A DNA stretch of 64,000 bases from the NCBI RefSeq assembly GCF_019112545.1, contig NW_025064883.1, forward strand, positions 372,001-436,000, read 5' to 3'. Source of the stretch: Guyanagaster necrorhizus (lineage: Eukaryota; Basidiomycota; Agaricomycetes; Agaricales; Physalacriaceae). Shown here one piece after another: positions 44,786-57,600 of the stretch. Within the stretch, counting starts at the first letter, position 1, and each line of letters starts with the position of its first letter. Made by a program: the position numbers and the translations under genes. The notes beneath the pieces are model-generated. The model did no database searches and was not told where the DNA came from. It worked only from the letters and a program-made list of their open reading frames with translations.

Positions 44786-47700
44786 TTAGGATAAGTCATC
44801 CCAGCCAGTTACAGTGTCAGCATTGCTATCCTCGCTTGAAGATTGCTCTTCACTATATGTCTCCACCATTTCTGGCTCATCTGTCACAGCATCAGCCTCT
44901 CTATCCTCTTTGAAGTTGTCACTCCATGTTCATACATGTCCTCTGCTGATCTTAGATAGCTGATCTGCTGGATCCATCATAGAATGTGTTTGCAGATTCA
45001 TAAAGATATTGACTGCAGATCGACATATTTGTTCAGAGATAATATTAGACATGACTCTCTTTGCATCCACTTTGTTGATTCTGTGTTCATAGTCCTGAAT
45101 CACCTTATCTGCATTCATGTATTTTTTATTGACCCATTGGTTTGATTCTGGCCTATAACCTTTTCAGCTGATCAAATAGTCAACAGTTGTTTTCATGCCT
45201 CTGCCTTGTGCTTTAACCTTTCATGTTTTGTGGTTTAGCATCTCATTGATTTCATAGTGTTCTTCATCGTCAATAAGGTCTGGTGGAGGCAGTGGTGGTC
45301 ATTCTTGATTTGGAAAGGTGGAAGCCACATATGGTATCAACAATGTTTCATTAAAAATATTATGAACTTTCCAGATTGCCAGTAGTTGCAACTTATATGT
45401 GGAGTTGCTGATTTTAGCCATGATTTTGAATGGTCCTGTTCATTTGTCTGCCAGTTTCTGCTTTGGTCTCGGCAAATGCAGATTTGTTGTATCCAACCAC
45501 ACTTTGTTATTGGTTGAATATTGATATGCTGGATATCAATATTTGTCGTATTACTTCTTTATTGTTGTAGCAGTCTTTTTAAGAGCCATCTTAGTTTTCT
45601 TGTGGATCTTTGCTATTGTTATTGCAAAGTCCATTGATGCTGGCATCGTGGTGTGAATCCATCCCATTTGCACAACTGGTGGGTTCCATCTGTAGTTCAC
45701 AAAGAATAGTGTTTTGCCCATTGCTGAGTGAACTCTATTGTTGTGTTGGAATGTGGCTAGTGCTAGCTATTCCATCTAGTTGTCCTGTTGGTAATTGATG
45801 AAAAGTCTGAGATACTTTTCAATTTTTTGGTTGGCCTATTCCATTTAGCTATCTGTCTGTGAATGATATGCCATTGAGGCATTTCATTTGATGTTGAGTA
45901 TCCAGTATAAGTCATCCAAGAATTTGGAGACAAATTGTGATCCTCTGTCTGAAATCACTACTTGAGGCATGCTATATTTTGCATATACCTCATTCCATAG
46001 GATTTTAGCCTATCCTTTGGATGTTAGTTCTATAGAACAAGTGATCAGAATGATCATCTTTAAGAAGCGATCGACTATGATAATGATCGCATCATAGCTG
46101 TCACTTTCGGGAAGTCCAGTTATTATGTCCACTGAGATGTAGATCCATGGTGACAAAGGGACCTCATTTGGGTGGAGTGAGGCTGCCCTGAGTTGTGTTG
46201 AAGTTTTGCTTTGCTGGCAAACATCACAAGTCTTGATATATCAGATGATATCATGATCCATCTTTGGCCACTAATATTCCCTCAAGACTAATTCCTTTGT
46301 TTTAGTGATCCCTGGATGTCCAGCAGTTGCATGATCATGATAGATGGCAATAATATCACTATGAAGTCCCTGATCCCTTGGAATATAGATCCATCCATCA
46401 TAGCAGATCAACTCTCTTTCCTTTTTCAGCCTTTGTTTATAGTTGAGTGATAGGGCAATTCTTTGATCCCATTTGTGTGGATCTCATGTGGCACTCTTGA
46501 TGTGTTCATGCATCTCCTCTTCCATTGGCATGATTATAGCCTGAAAGTGTTCTGGTCATAGTAATATGACCTCTTTATTGTCATCTCCTCCTTGGTTGTG
46601 ATTCACCTGGCAGCTGAGGAAGTCAGCCTTCTTGTTTGCTGCACCTGCCTTATGGTGAAGGGTGTATTTATATTCAGATAATTCTGTGACCTATCTAGTC
46701 TGCTTATGATTAAGCTTTTGGGGTTGTCAGAAGTATTATAGGTTTTGGTGATCAGTCCAGATCTTGAAGGTTTGATTGGCTCCAATGAGATAATGCTACC
46801 ATTTGGCAAGGGCAAGCATTATAGTCAGGAGTTCTTTGTCATAAATTTCATAGTTGCATTCTGTTACTGTGAGCACTTTTGACATAAAGGCAACAGGTCG
46901 CTATTTGCCATCTTGTTCCTGTGAGAGTACTGCTTTGATAGTGCCTTCACTAGAGTCAGTCTCTATCCTGAATCTTCCATCCTGACTTGGTATAGCCAGG
47001 ATGACATCTTTGGCTAGTTGGCATTTAAGATCATTAAATGCTGCCCATTAGGAAGTTTCCCAAGTCCATGGGGAATTTCCAGTTAATTGCATTATAGGTT
47101 GGACTATTTTGCTGTAATCCCAGATAAATTGTCAGTAGAAGTTGATGAATCCAAGAAAAGATTGCAGTTCCTTCTTCTTTGTCAGCTCTGGCCATTCAGT
47201 TACCCCTGCCACTTTAACAGGGTCCATCCTGATGCTTCCTTTGCTGATAATGACTCCAAGGTATTTGGTTTCTAATACCTCAAATTCACACTTTTCAGCC
47301 TTGAGAAAAAGTCAATGTTTCCTCATTAAGGACAGTACTTGTCATACTATTCTTCAATGCTCCTCCTTATTTTTAGACATAATGAGTATATCATCCAAGT
47401 AGATTGTTATCTTCCCCATGGCAATGAGATCTTTGAAGATATCATTCATCATCCACTGAAATGTGGCTGGTGAGTTGGTGAGTCCAAAGAACATAACCAT
47501 TAGTTCGAACAAACCACAGTTAGTTCAAAAAGCAGCCTTTCACTTATTGCCTTCTTTGATGCATATGTTGTTGTATCTCCACTGAATATCCAATTTGGTG
47601 TAGTACTTGGTGCCTCAGAGTTTATCTATTAACTCTGCAATTAAAGGAAGTGGATAATGGTTTTTGATTGTCATCTCATTAAGCTTCTGATAATCTTGTA

Positions 47701-49067
47701 CTGGTCAAAGTTTCCCATCCTTCTTTTTGACAAAAAAGAAGGGTGATGCCATTAGTGACTTTGATGGTCAGATCCTTCCACTAGACAAGTTCTCCTTGAG
47801 GAACTTGTCTAATTCCTGTTGTTTGTTATTGTCTAGTGGATAGCATTTGCAGTCTAGGTTGGCATTTGAATTGGGAATTAATTCAATGGCATGGTCTCAG
47901 GGCTTTGCATCAGGTAGTTCATTGAAACTTTCTTTTTTGAATAAATTCCAATAGTCACATGCCTATTCAGGTACCATCTCTTTGAATATCTTTTCCTCCT
48001 CAGCATTGGCCTTTGCCACTAGGTCATTAGCATGGTGTATTGCTCAAATGCTAATGGCCCTTTGTAAATCAATGGTAAGAATCATTTCACTATCTTCCAT
48101 CTCTTCATCCCATTAGTCCTTAGGATCTTTGTCTGGTAGTTCAAATAGAATCTTCTGGCAATGGCATCAAGTGAAAATGATGCATCCAGTCTTCTAATTG
48201 GTTAGTAGATTGTGTCTGATTAACCAATCATGACCAAGGAATACTTCCTTAGTTCCTAGGTCAGTTACTGCCAGGTTAATTCATTCCAAATGATTGCCAA
48301 TAGTGAGCCTAAGCTCCACATATTTGGTGATTGATCTGGCCTGATTCTTTGTCCCATCTGCATTATAGACTGGAATAGATGCTGCTGTTGCCCAAGTGGG
48401 CAGTAGATGCTTGTTGACAAAAGCCCAATTGATTGAACTCTCTGTGCAGCTGCTATTGATCAGAGTAGTGACTGCATAGGTAGATCGAGACATTAACATC
48501 TTGATCTGGGCCTTGGCTAATAGGTCTTATCTTAGAGACTTGAATCATCAGATGAATTTTCATGGCCCATGTAATTCATCAAGCTATTCTGAGGCTCAGC
48601 ATTATTCTGCAGCCCACATTCCAGTGATCATCTCATCGATCACTTCTTTGGCTCGAATCTTGTGTACCCAGTTCTTAAGTACTGCCTTTGCCACTGCTTC
48701 ATCCTTCACATCCCTGATGGCCCACCAAGTCCATTCAGTGTTAAATGGCTTTAGCCAATTGGTGGAGTTCTCTATCTCTATTCAGTCCAAAGATGATTGA
48801 GTCTGTTTTATATATTTAGCTTGATGAACTTTTGATGATGATGCACCTTTAGGGCTCTCTGTCCCTCTTCAGCTCTTCATCAGCACTTGAGTCATTGGAG
48901 TCAGTTTCTTAGGCGATTCATAATGGTGAATAATAGGATCAGATATATTCAAATGCATGCATAATTTAGACATAGAGAGTGGTACTACAGAGGATAAAAT
49001 GTCAGTCTGTCCAGCAGTTTGTGACCCATTATTTGTATCTTTGGCCAAGTCAGTGGAATTGCTCACT
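44786..49067 (-). pseudogene. pol: pol of E10 (PR, RT, RNase H, IN, chromodomain)
   Basis: Read from the gag stop region down to the stop at 44786-44788. Retropepsin at 48281-48499 reads LINSSCTESS, so the catalytic Asp is Asn and the Gly is Ser. RT keeps YLDD at 47390-47401. RNase H lies near 46790-47000, the integrase zinc region near 46190-46340, the core near 45880-46140, the C-terminal domain near 45380-45600 and the chromodomain near 45130-45190. Both ends share the same -1 offset to gag as in E6. TGA stops at Trp and Arg positions are common. Confidence 0.88.
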
Positions 49068-50895
49068 GCTTGGCTCTGTCTTTTACCTCCTCAGCCTTGT
49101 TATCTTGGCTGAGATCCTGTTCCTCCTTTATCAACTTGGCAATCTGTGCTCAAATATCTTCTTAGGTGTGCTTGTTCTTCTTCTAGGGACAGTTTCATGC
49201 CATGTGGCTCTTCTGGCCACAATTGAAACACTTTTCTCCCTTCTTGAGGTGATCCACATCTATTGGCTTACCCATTCTGATATATGTTATGCCTATACCA
49301 GTTCGCTTCTCGGCATATTGAGAAGTTGGGGCTGAGCCACCAGACCTAGATGACATGGTTGCCTGAGAGATTGAGGGCTTCCAGCCCTGTCCCTGAGTTT
49401 GATGTCCATCTCATGATAGGGTAGACAATTCCATCTTCTGCCACTGCCATTCTTGCCACATGATGATGATTCTGACCTTCCACTCCTCATAGCCAACTGG
49501 AATGCTATGGCCGAGGTCCAAAATAGTCTTGAGGTATGAGGATGGTAGTTTTCGTTTCATGTATTCGACCATCTATCTGGTGTCAGCTATGTTCTCTTAT
49601 ACTCTGGCAAGTTTTCTGAGTCGTTTTAACTTGTCAAAGTAGTCTGTAGCCATCTTGTCACCCATCTTGTAGTCCTTCATCTTTTGTTTGTGGACTTCTT
49701 GGATGGCTGGATCCATGAACTTGTCTCAGATCATCTGTTTGAATACTGGCTATGAGAGGTAGTAGTGATATTGTCAGATGGTTGACTAGAAGGCAGGGGC
49801 AAAAAGCACCCACTATACCTTGGTCTTATCTTCCAGGTAAGTTGAAGCATATGTCACCTTATACATGTCAAGTAGGAAGTATGAGGCGAAAACTTGGAAA
49901 TATTGATCACAGTCTGTAAGAAATCAATCAATATCATCTGAAGCTCCTTTAAAGGAGAGTGGGTCCTGTATCAAGGTCAGTGTGACCTTTAAAATCTGTG
50001 CCCCTGTGGCAATAAAGGGCATTGGGTTCAGAGGTGCATCTCCAGACAGGTCTGCCCATCCTTCTGGCAGGCCAGAGAACAAATAGAGAGATCCATCATT
50101 GGCTATAAGGCTTCCTGGTGAGAGAGGCTTCTTGCACACAATTTGCCTATTCTAGATAGTTCAGCCTTAGGCCATAGCATCTGGGTCATCCTCTTCTGGA
50201 GCCACAGAGACTGCTCCACTGTCTTCAGCTTCATCAGGCAGCAGTTGTCTGGCAAATAGTCACTGAACTGGGAACCTTCATGAGTTCGGGAAATGGCTAC
50301 TCAGCTTAGGTCGATATTGGGAAAGCCGAGATGCTGAGCTGTGAATGGCTGACATGGCGAAGGAGTATCGTGTCACTGCTGATCAGATTGACAGCATTAT
50401 ATATGCCAATTTGGGTGGCATCACACTTGGCATCTATGACATCAGTGCTGTTCTTCTGCCATACTTTGGCTTGTATAGTGATAGCAGTCCCATCTGATAA
50501 TGTAAATATCTTTGATTAAAATTAAAAATGGCCCACTCAGTGGCCACATATTATAAAATTTCCTTCTGCTCGATAAAATTGGTGGAGGCATACCTTCGTC
50601 TCATGGACAACCTTAATCAGTGGTTGTCCCTCCACAACTTGGCTATCTGCTTCTGGTACAACTGAGTGAATTTCTCTTTTTGCACCTCATGCTCTTTCTA
50701 TTGCAACTCCTCTTCTGTTAGGGGCTTAAATTCCACCTTCCACTCAGAGAGAGGATCTCTGACTCCCTGATCAGAGTCCTCCCTCTCATCCTCATTATTC
50801 ATGTCAGTCACCTCCTCTTCCTCTAGGAGAAAACTATTGTGCAGGTCGAAGACCTCTGGGGTGGCTGAGCTGGGGTTGCATACTGGAACTAGCAT
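49063..50895 (-). pseudogene. gag: gag of E10
   Basis: ATG at 50893-50895 (MLVPVCNPSSA), TGA at 49063-49065: 1833 nt in one frame with point stops. Acidic N-terminal part (LLEEEEVTDMNNEDE), then VRDPLSEWKVEFKPLTEEEL. The capsid region lies in 49924-50139 and downstream (FKGASDDID), and the zinc knuckle CFNCGQKSHMA-type near 49200-49240. It overlaps ORF1 by 62 nt. Confidence 0.85.
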
Positions 50896-52255
50896 TATCA
50901 GGTCCAGATCAAGGAGCAGGCTGCTCAGGCTGCTCTGGCAGCTCCTCGATGCTTGTTATTGTTGGTGCCATTGCTCTGTGATACCAGTGAAAGTTTCTGT
51001 AGAACTTCAGGTTGAGGAATAGAGCAGCGAAGTTCCTATCAAGAAACTTCTTGAGATTTCTGATGAGATCAATGCTCTCATCATCTCCTCCAATAGTTCC
51101 TCTATTCACTGATATTCCATTTTCTGGTATAGAGATATCGTTGGTGTCTGTGATAGTATTAGTCCCATATAATAATGGGTGACTATCACTAAGGTGACTC
51201 GAGGCCTTGTTCCTGATGGAGTCTGGCCAGGGGTTGGACTCAGTGGTAGAAGTGGCTGGTTCTCAGAATGGAGAGTCAGAGATGGTTGTTCCAATGGCTG
51301 TGGTAGTCTAACTATCTCCCTCATTCCTTTGATGCTTCTCTGCTGCTCATGCCCAGAGGTACTGCCTGAAGAGGGCATTCTCTCTTGTGATTTTGTTGTC
51401 GATGTGCACCTGCTCCTGCCTATACTCGGAAAGGTTTTGGGCACATCAAATTTGGTCCTCTTTGGAGAGGACTGAAGGGAGAGCTGGGTTTGGTTGTGTT
51501 CCTGTTGGAACTGTTTGTATGCCTTCTATTCTGCCAGTATCACTACTAGCTGCACAACACTCCAACCGGTCGGCCTCAACAGCAGCAGTTCGCCATCAGT
51601 GGTACTCATTGCTGTTGTCATTCCAGTAGGGGTCATTATTGACTCCTGTTCTGTGGTCAGTACTTCTGCTTCATGCTGATATTGATCTTTGGGACCCATA
51701 GCCTCTGGAATCTGTGGTTTCTCGAGCCATCCATAGGGCATCCAAGAAGTCTCTAGCATGACACCCAATGCCAGTGCTAGAGACAGGGCTTGTCATCCTT
51801 GTTGCTGGGATGCCATGCTTAGGGGACAGGATGAGGGTGTCAGGTCAGAGTCATCAAAACCCTGTAGCCCAAGGGTTTCCAGGGTCTTGGACAACTGCAG
51901 ACAGGGGTTACAGGAGATATGTGTGCTGCTGATGCTGCTCCTCTTCTTCTCTAGGATGTTCCTGAGTCAAGCTCTCAGAGATGTCTTCAGAGTCTGTTCC
52001 TTCTGTGGGTCAGAAGGACTGTCAGACAGAGGCAGGGATGTTGTAGAGAGGGAGGTCTGGTGTGACATTGCAGAGTATGGTTCGAATGCATTGGAATTTG
52101 TGATAGTGTCTGATTGTCTAAGCTATGATTGATTGGCATCCACAGCACAGCTGTATGATCACCAATAAACCAATCAAGATTCTTATGATAGAAGCCAAGA
52201 GTTCAAAGAACTCATGGGTAAAGTTTGGATCAGAAGAGTTAAGAGCAGAGAGCAT
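50834..52255 (-). pseudogene. ORF1 of E10 (473 codons)
   Basis: ATG at 52253-52255, stop TAG at 50834-50836, one frame over 1422 nt with point stops. Head MLSALNSSDPNFTHEFFE, hydrophobic LLASIIRILIGLLVIIQLCC. Later come HIDNKITRENALFRQYLW, GTNTITDTNDISIPENG, RGTIGGDDESIDLIRNLKK and FLDRNFAALFLNLKFYRNFH. These C-terminal blocks are the best view of the conserved half of ORF1. Open frames at 51106-51444 and 51526-51768 in other frames are shadows. No known domain. Confidence 0.77.
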
Positions 52256-52296
52256 TCAGTTCCTCAGCATAATTAGGCTTGAGGAAGGGAATGATA

Positions 52297-52309
52297 AGCA
52301 TTAAGCTAA
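52297..52309 (-). promoter_or_regulatory. self-priming primer-binding site of E10
   Basis: Minus-strand TTAGCTTAATGCT, one base from the LTR. Exact complement of AGCATTAAGCTAA in the 3' LTR; one G-U wobble with the 5' LTR copy (plus-strand 52465-52477). Confidence 0.75.
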
Positions 52310-52310
52310 T

Positions 52311-52830
52311 TGTTAAGCCCAAATCCCACATGACTATCAACATGTAATAAACAGTTCAGAACCTCACACTTTGGGTTAGACTGACTGAGTTCACAAAGTT
52401 AATAGTGGTAGTGATTTAAGACACAAGAAGCTTGAGCTTGAGAGTAGATAGTGAAGAATAAACTTTAGCTTAACGCTGGAGCTACTACAGTAAAAATGGT
52501 GCTACTTAAATACTGTTCTGTTATCTGGCTATTAATAGAAGTTCACAAAAGATATTGTCTGTTGTAGAGCTGTTACCCTTGCTATTGCCAGGCTCTCCAC
52601 AGAAGCTGTTGTCCTGCTGTTGTGCTGTTACTGCTACACTACCATTTGGAAATAAAAGGAGCATTGTCTCTCTCTTCACAGCACACAGCAGCATAATAAG
52701 ATGATGACCAACTGGGTTGCTGAGCTAAGTGTTCCCATGGTCCTAAGTGCTGACTTAAGTGCTCTGACTAAGTAAAGATAAGAGTCATTTCTGAAGAGAA
52801 AAAGAAAAGAAAATAGGAAAAATCATAACA
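52311..52830 (-). repeat. 5' LTR of E10 (520 bp)
   Basis: Plus strand TGTTAAGCCCAAATCCC to ATCATAACA, then the ATGAC duplication. The length equals the 3' LTR. TATA-like CTTAAATA on the plus strand near 52505. Confidence 0.95.
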
Positions 52831-52835
52831 ATGAC

Positions 52836-54608
52836 AGTTCCCTTTAAGGAGAAGAGAAGGTGACCAATGTGAATGATGAGGATGAGGAGGAGGATCCTGA
52901 CCAGGAAGTCAGGGATCCTCTTTCTGAGTGGAAAGAGGAATTCAAATCTCTAACAGAGAAGGAGTTGCGAAAGAAAGAGTGAGAGGCATGAGAGGAGGAG
53001 TTCACTCAGTTGTACTAAGAGCAGGTAGCTGAATTATAGCAGGATGATCTCTGGTTGAGATTATTCATGGAACAAAGGTATACCTCTGCTGATTTTATTG
53101 AGCAGGAGAAGATTTTGCAATATGCAGCCACCAAGCAGGCTATTTTTAATTTTAATTGATGATATTTATATTATCAGATGGGACTGTTACTGCCATACAA
53201 GCCGAAGTATGGCAGAAGAATGGCACTAAAGCCATGGATGCCAAGTGTGATGCTGCTCAAATTGGCATACACTATGCTATCAATTCGATCAATGGCAACA
53301 AGATACTCATTCACCATATCAGCCATGCATAGTATGGCATCTTGGCTATCCTAATATTGCCCAAAGCTGAGCAGCTACTACCTAAACTCATGGAGAATAC
53401 CGATTCAGCAACTATTTGCCAGACAACCACCATCTGATAAAGCCAAAGATGCTCCAACAGCTCCAACAGATCTAGAAAGAGATGACTCCAACACTATAGC
53501 CTAAGGCTGGACTATCCAGAATGAGCAAATCATGTGAAAGAAGCCTCCTCCACTGGAAAGTCCTATAGCAGATGATAGGTCCCTTTATTCATTCCTCAGC
53601 CTGCCAGCAGGATAAGCAGGTCTGCCTGAAAGCAGGCCTCTAAACCTGATACCCTCTCTAGATCCCAAGGCACAGATCTTAAATGTCAAGCCAATTCTTG
53701 TATGAGACCTGCTGCCCTTCAAGGGAGCATCTGATGATATTGATCGATTCCTCACAGACTGTGACTAATATTTCCAAGTCTTTGCATTATATTTTCTACT
53801 CGATATGTACAAGGTAACCTATACTTCGACATATCTGGAAGACAAGGCAAAGACATGGTGGGTCCTTCTCGCTCTCACATTCTAGTCAACCATGTGGCAA
53901 CATCACCAATACTCCTCATGGCCAGTGTTCAAATAAATAATCTGTGACAAGTTTATAGATCTGGCCATCCAAGAAGTCCATAAGCAGAAGATGAAGGACT
54001 ATAAAATAAGTGACAAAGCAGCCACCAACTACTTTGACAAGTTAGAACAACTTGGTAAACTCGCCAGAGTACAAGAGGACATAGTCGATACAGGATAAAT
54101 GGTCAAATATATGAAGCAAGGGCTGCTGCCCTTATACCTCAAGACTATCTCAGACCTTAGCCATAGCATCCTGGTCAGCTATGAAGAGTGGAAGGCCAGA
54201 ATCATTATCATATAGTGAGAATGACAATAGCAGAAGACAGAATCATCCATCCTATCATGGGATGGACATAGAAACCAGGGACAGGGCTGGAAGTCTGCTT
54301 CCTTCCAGACAGCCACATCATCTAGGCCTGGTGGCTCAGCCTCAACTTCTCAGTATGCTGAGAAGTGAACCAGTATGAGCATGACATATACTAGAACAGG
54401 CAAGCCAATGGATGTGGATCACCTCAAAAAGGGAGGAAAGTGATTCAATCATGGCCAAAAAGACCACATAGCATAAAACTGTCCCCAGAAGAAGAACAAA
54501 CACACCTGAGAAGACATTCGGGTGCAGATTGCTGAACTTATGAAGGAAGAACAAGATCTTGGCCAGGATGACAAGGCCAAGGAGATAAAAAACAAGGCCA
54601 AGCAGTGA
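52836..54608 (+). pseudogene. gag: gag of E9 (main part)
   Basis: The first 60 nt (ATG at 44169, MLVSVCSPSPVIPEVFDPYD) lie left of E10; this is the rest. Acidic EEDPDQEVRDPLSEWKEEF is followed by capsid blocks (PFKGASDDIDRFLTDCD near 53718-53765). The zinc knuckle near 54442-54483 is damaged: its second Cys codon is changed in FNHGQKDHIA. The TGA stop is at 54606-54608, in the conserved CAGTGAG. Trp codons are often TGA or TAG. Confidence 0.83.
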
Positions 54609-57600
54609 GTGATTCCACTGACTTGGCCAAGGACATGAGTAATGGGTCACAAACTGCTGGATAGACTGACAATTATGTTTCTGTAGTGCCCCCTATGCCT
54701 AAATTATGCATGCATCTGAATATACCTAACCTCATTACTCATCACCATGAATTGCCTAAGAAACTGACTTTAACAACTCAAGCACCAACAAAGGGCCAAA
54801 GAAGAGCAGAGAGCCCTAAAGGTGCATCATCATTGAAAGTTCACCAAGCTGAGCATCTAAAACAGACTCAACTGCCTATGGGCTGAACTAGAGTAGAAAA
54901 ACCCCCCAATTGGCTAAAGCCATTCGACACCGAATAGACTTGGCAAGCTATCAAAGATGCAAAGGATGAAGCTGCAGCAAAGGCTATACTCAAGAATTGA
55001 ATATATAAAACCCAAGCCGAAGAAGTGATTGACTGCATGATCACTGGAATATGGGCCACAGAGCAATGTTGAGCCTTGAAATGGCTCAATGAGCTACATG
55101 AGCTATGGAAATTTATCCGATAAACCAAATCTCCAGGACAAGACTTAATTACCAAAGCCCAGCTCAAGACATTAACATCTCAATCTACTCATGCCATCAC
55201 AGCCTTGATTGACAGTGATTGTATGAGAAGCTCTATCAATCAAGCTTTCATTAACAAGCACAAACTCTCCACTTAGGCTATAGCAGCACCAATCTCAGTC
55301 TACAATGCAGATAGGACAAAGAATCAAGCCACATTAATCACCAAGTATGTAGAGCTTAGACTCACCATTGGTGATCATTTGGAATGAATTGATTTAGCAG
55401 TAACTGACTTAGGGACCAAGGAAGTGTTTCTTGGCCATGATTAGTTAATTCAACACAATCCACTAATCAATTAGAAAACCAGTTGCATCATTTTCACCCA
55501 ATGTCATTGCTGAAAGATTCTATTTGAACTATCAAATGAAGATCTTAAGAACCGGTAGGATGAAGAGATGGAAGACAGCAAAACAATTCTCACCATCGAT
55601 TTATAAAGGGCCATTAGCATTCAAGCAGTACATCATGCTAATGATCTAGTAGCAAAGGCCAATGCCAAGAAGGAGGAATGGACATTCGAGGAGCTAGTAT
55701 CAGGTTGGGCACAGGATTATTGAGACTTATTTGAGAAGGAAAGTTTTGATGAACTACCTGAACTAAAACCCTGAGATCACACCATCAAACTAATTCCAAT
55801 GCTAATGCCAACTTGGATTGCAAATGCTACCCACTTGGCAACAATAAACAATAAGAACTGGACAAGTTTCTGAAGGAAAACTTATCTAGTAGAAGGATCT
55901 AACCATCAAAGTCACCAATAGCATCACCCTTTTTCTTCATTAAGAAGAAGGATGGCAAACTCCGACTGGTGCAGGATTATTGGAAACTTAATGAAATGAT
56001 GATCAAGAACTGTTATCCGCTTTCCTTGATCTCAGAATTAATGAACAAACTCTAAGGCACCAAGTACTACATCAAATTAAATGTGCAGTGGGGGTACAAC
56101 AACATATGAATCAAAAAGGACAATGAATGGAAGGCCACTTTCTGAACTAACCATGGTCTGTTTGAACCAATAGTTATATTCTTCAGACTAACCAACTCAC
56201 CCGCAATATTCCAGTGGATGATAAATGATATCTTTAAAGATCTCATTGCCACAGAAAAGGTAATGATCTACTTAGATGACATATTTATAATGTCTAAAAC
56301 CAAAGATGAACACCACAGGCTAGTATGACAAGTGCTAGCCTTAATGAAGAAATATTGACTTTTCCTCAAAGCTGAAAAATGTGAATTCAAGGTATTGGAA
56401 ACTGAATATCTCAGAGTCATTATCAGCAAAAGAAGCATCAGGATGGACCTTGTCAAAGTGGCAGGAGTAACTGAGTGGCTGGAACTAATAAAGAAGAAGG
56501 AACTGCAATCATTTCTTGGATTCACCAACTTCTACCAACATTTCATCCGAGACTACAGCAAAATAGTCTGACCTATAACACAACTGACTGGGAATTCTCC
56601 ATGGATCTGGAGGATTTCCCAATGGGCAGCCTTTGATGACCTCAAATACCAATTGGCTGAAGATGTCATTCTAGCTATACTAAGCCAGGATGGAAAGTTC
56701 AGGGTGGAAGCCAACTCCAGCAAAGGTGCCATCAGAGCTGTACTCTCACAAGAACAAGATGGCAAGTGGCAACCTGTCACTGTCATGTCAAAGGTGCTCA
56801 CTGTAACTGAATGCAACTATAAGATCTATGACAAGGAACTGCTTGCTATAATGCTTGCTCTTGCTGAATAAAGGTATTATCTCATTGGGGCAAGCCAGAC
56901 CCTTGAGATCTAAACAGATCACCAAAACTTGTGATACTTCTGACAACTCTAAAAGCTTAACTACTGACAAGCCAGATGGGTCATAGAATTATCTGAATAT
57001 GAGTATACACTTCATCACAAAGCAGAAGTAGCAAACAAGAAGGCCAATTTTCTCAGCCAAAGAGCAGACCATGATCAAGAAGGAGACAACAACAAAGAGG
57101 TCATATTACTATGACCAGAACACTTCCATGCAATGATCATGCCCATAGAAGAGGTGGTGCATGAATACATCAAGAGCACCATACAGGATCTCTATAAATA
57201 AGATCAAAGAATCACTCCATCACTCAATCATGAGCAGAGACTGAAAAAAGAAGAGAGACTAATTTGCTATGATAAATGAATTTATATCTCAAGGGATCAG
57301 GGACTTTGAGGTGACATCATTGCCACTTGTCATGATCATGCAATAGCTAGACACCCCAGGATCGCCAAAACAAAGAAATTGGTCTTGAGGGAATATTGGT
57401 GGCCAAAGATGGACTATGATATCACCCAATATGTCAAGGCCTATAAGGTTTGCTAGAGAGGAAAAACTTCAACACAACCCAGAGCAGCCCCACTGCATCC
57501 AAATAAGGTCCCATCACCACTATGGACCCATATTTCAGTGGATATGATAACTGGACTTTCTAAGAGTGATGGCTATAATGCAATCATTGTCATAGTTGAT

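Larger units (their letters stand above)
44229..52830 (-). mobile_element. E10: complete uninterrupted long-LTR chromovirus (8602 bp)
   Basis: Both LTRs are 520 bp. A perfect 5 bp TSD ATGAC lies at 44224-44228 and 52831-52835, at the end of ORF1 and start of gag of E9. ORF1 and gag each read in one frame apart from point stops; pol has the -1 offset. It is the innermost of the right-hand nest. Confidence 0.96.
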
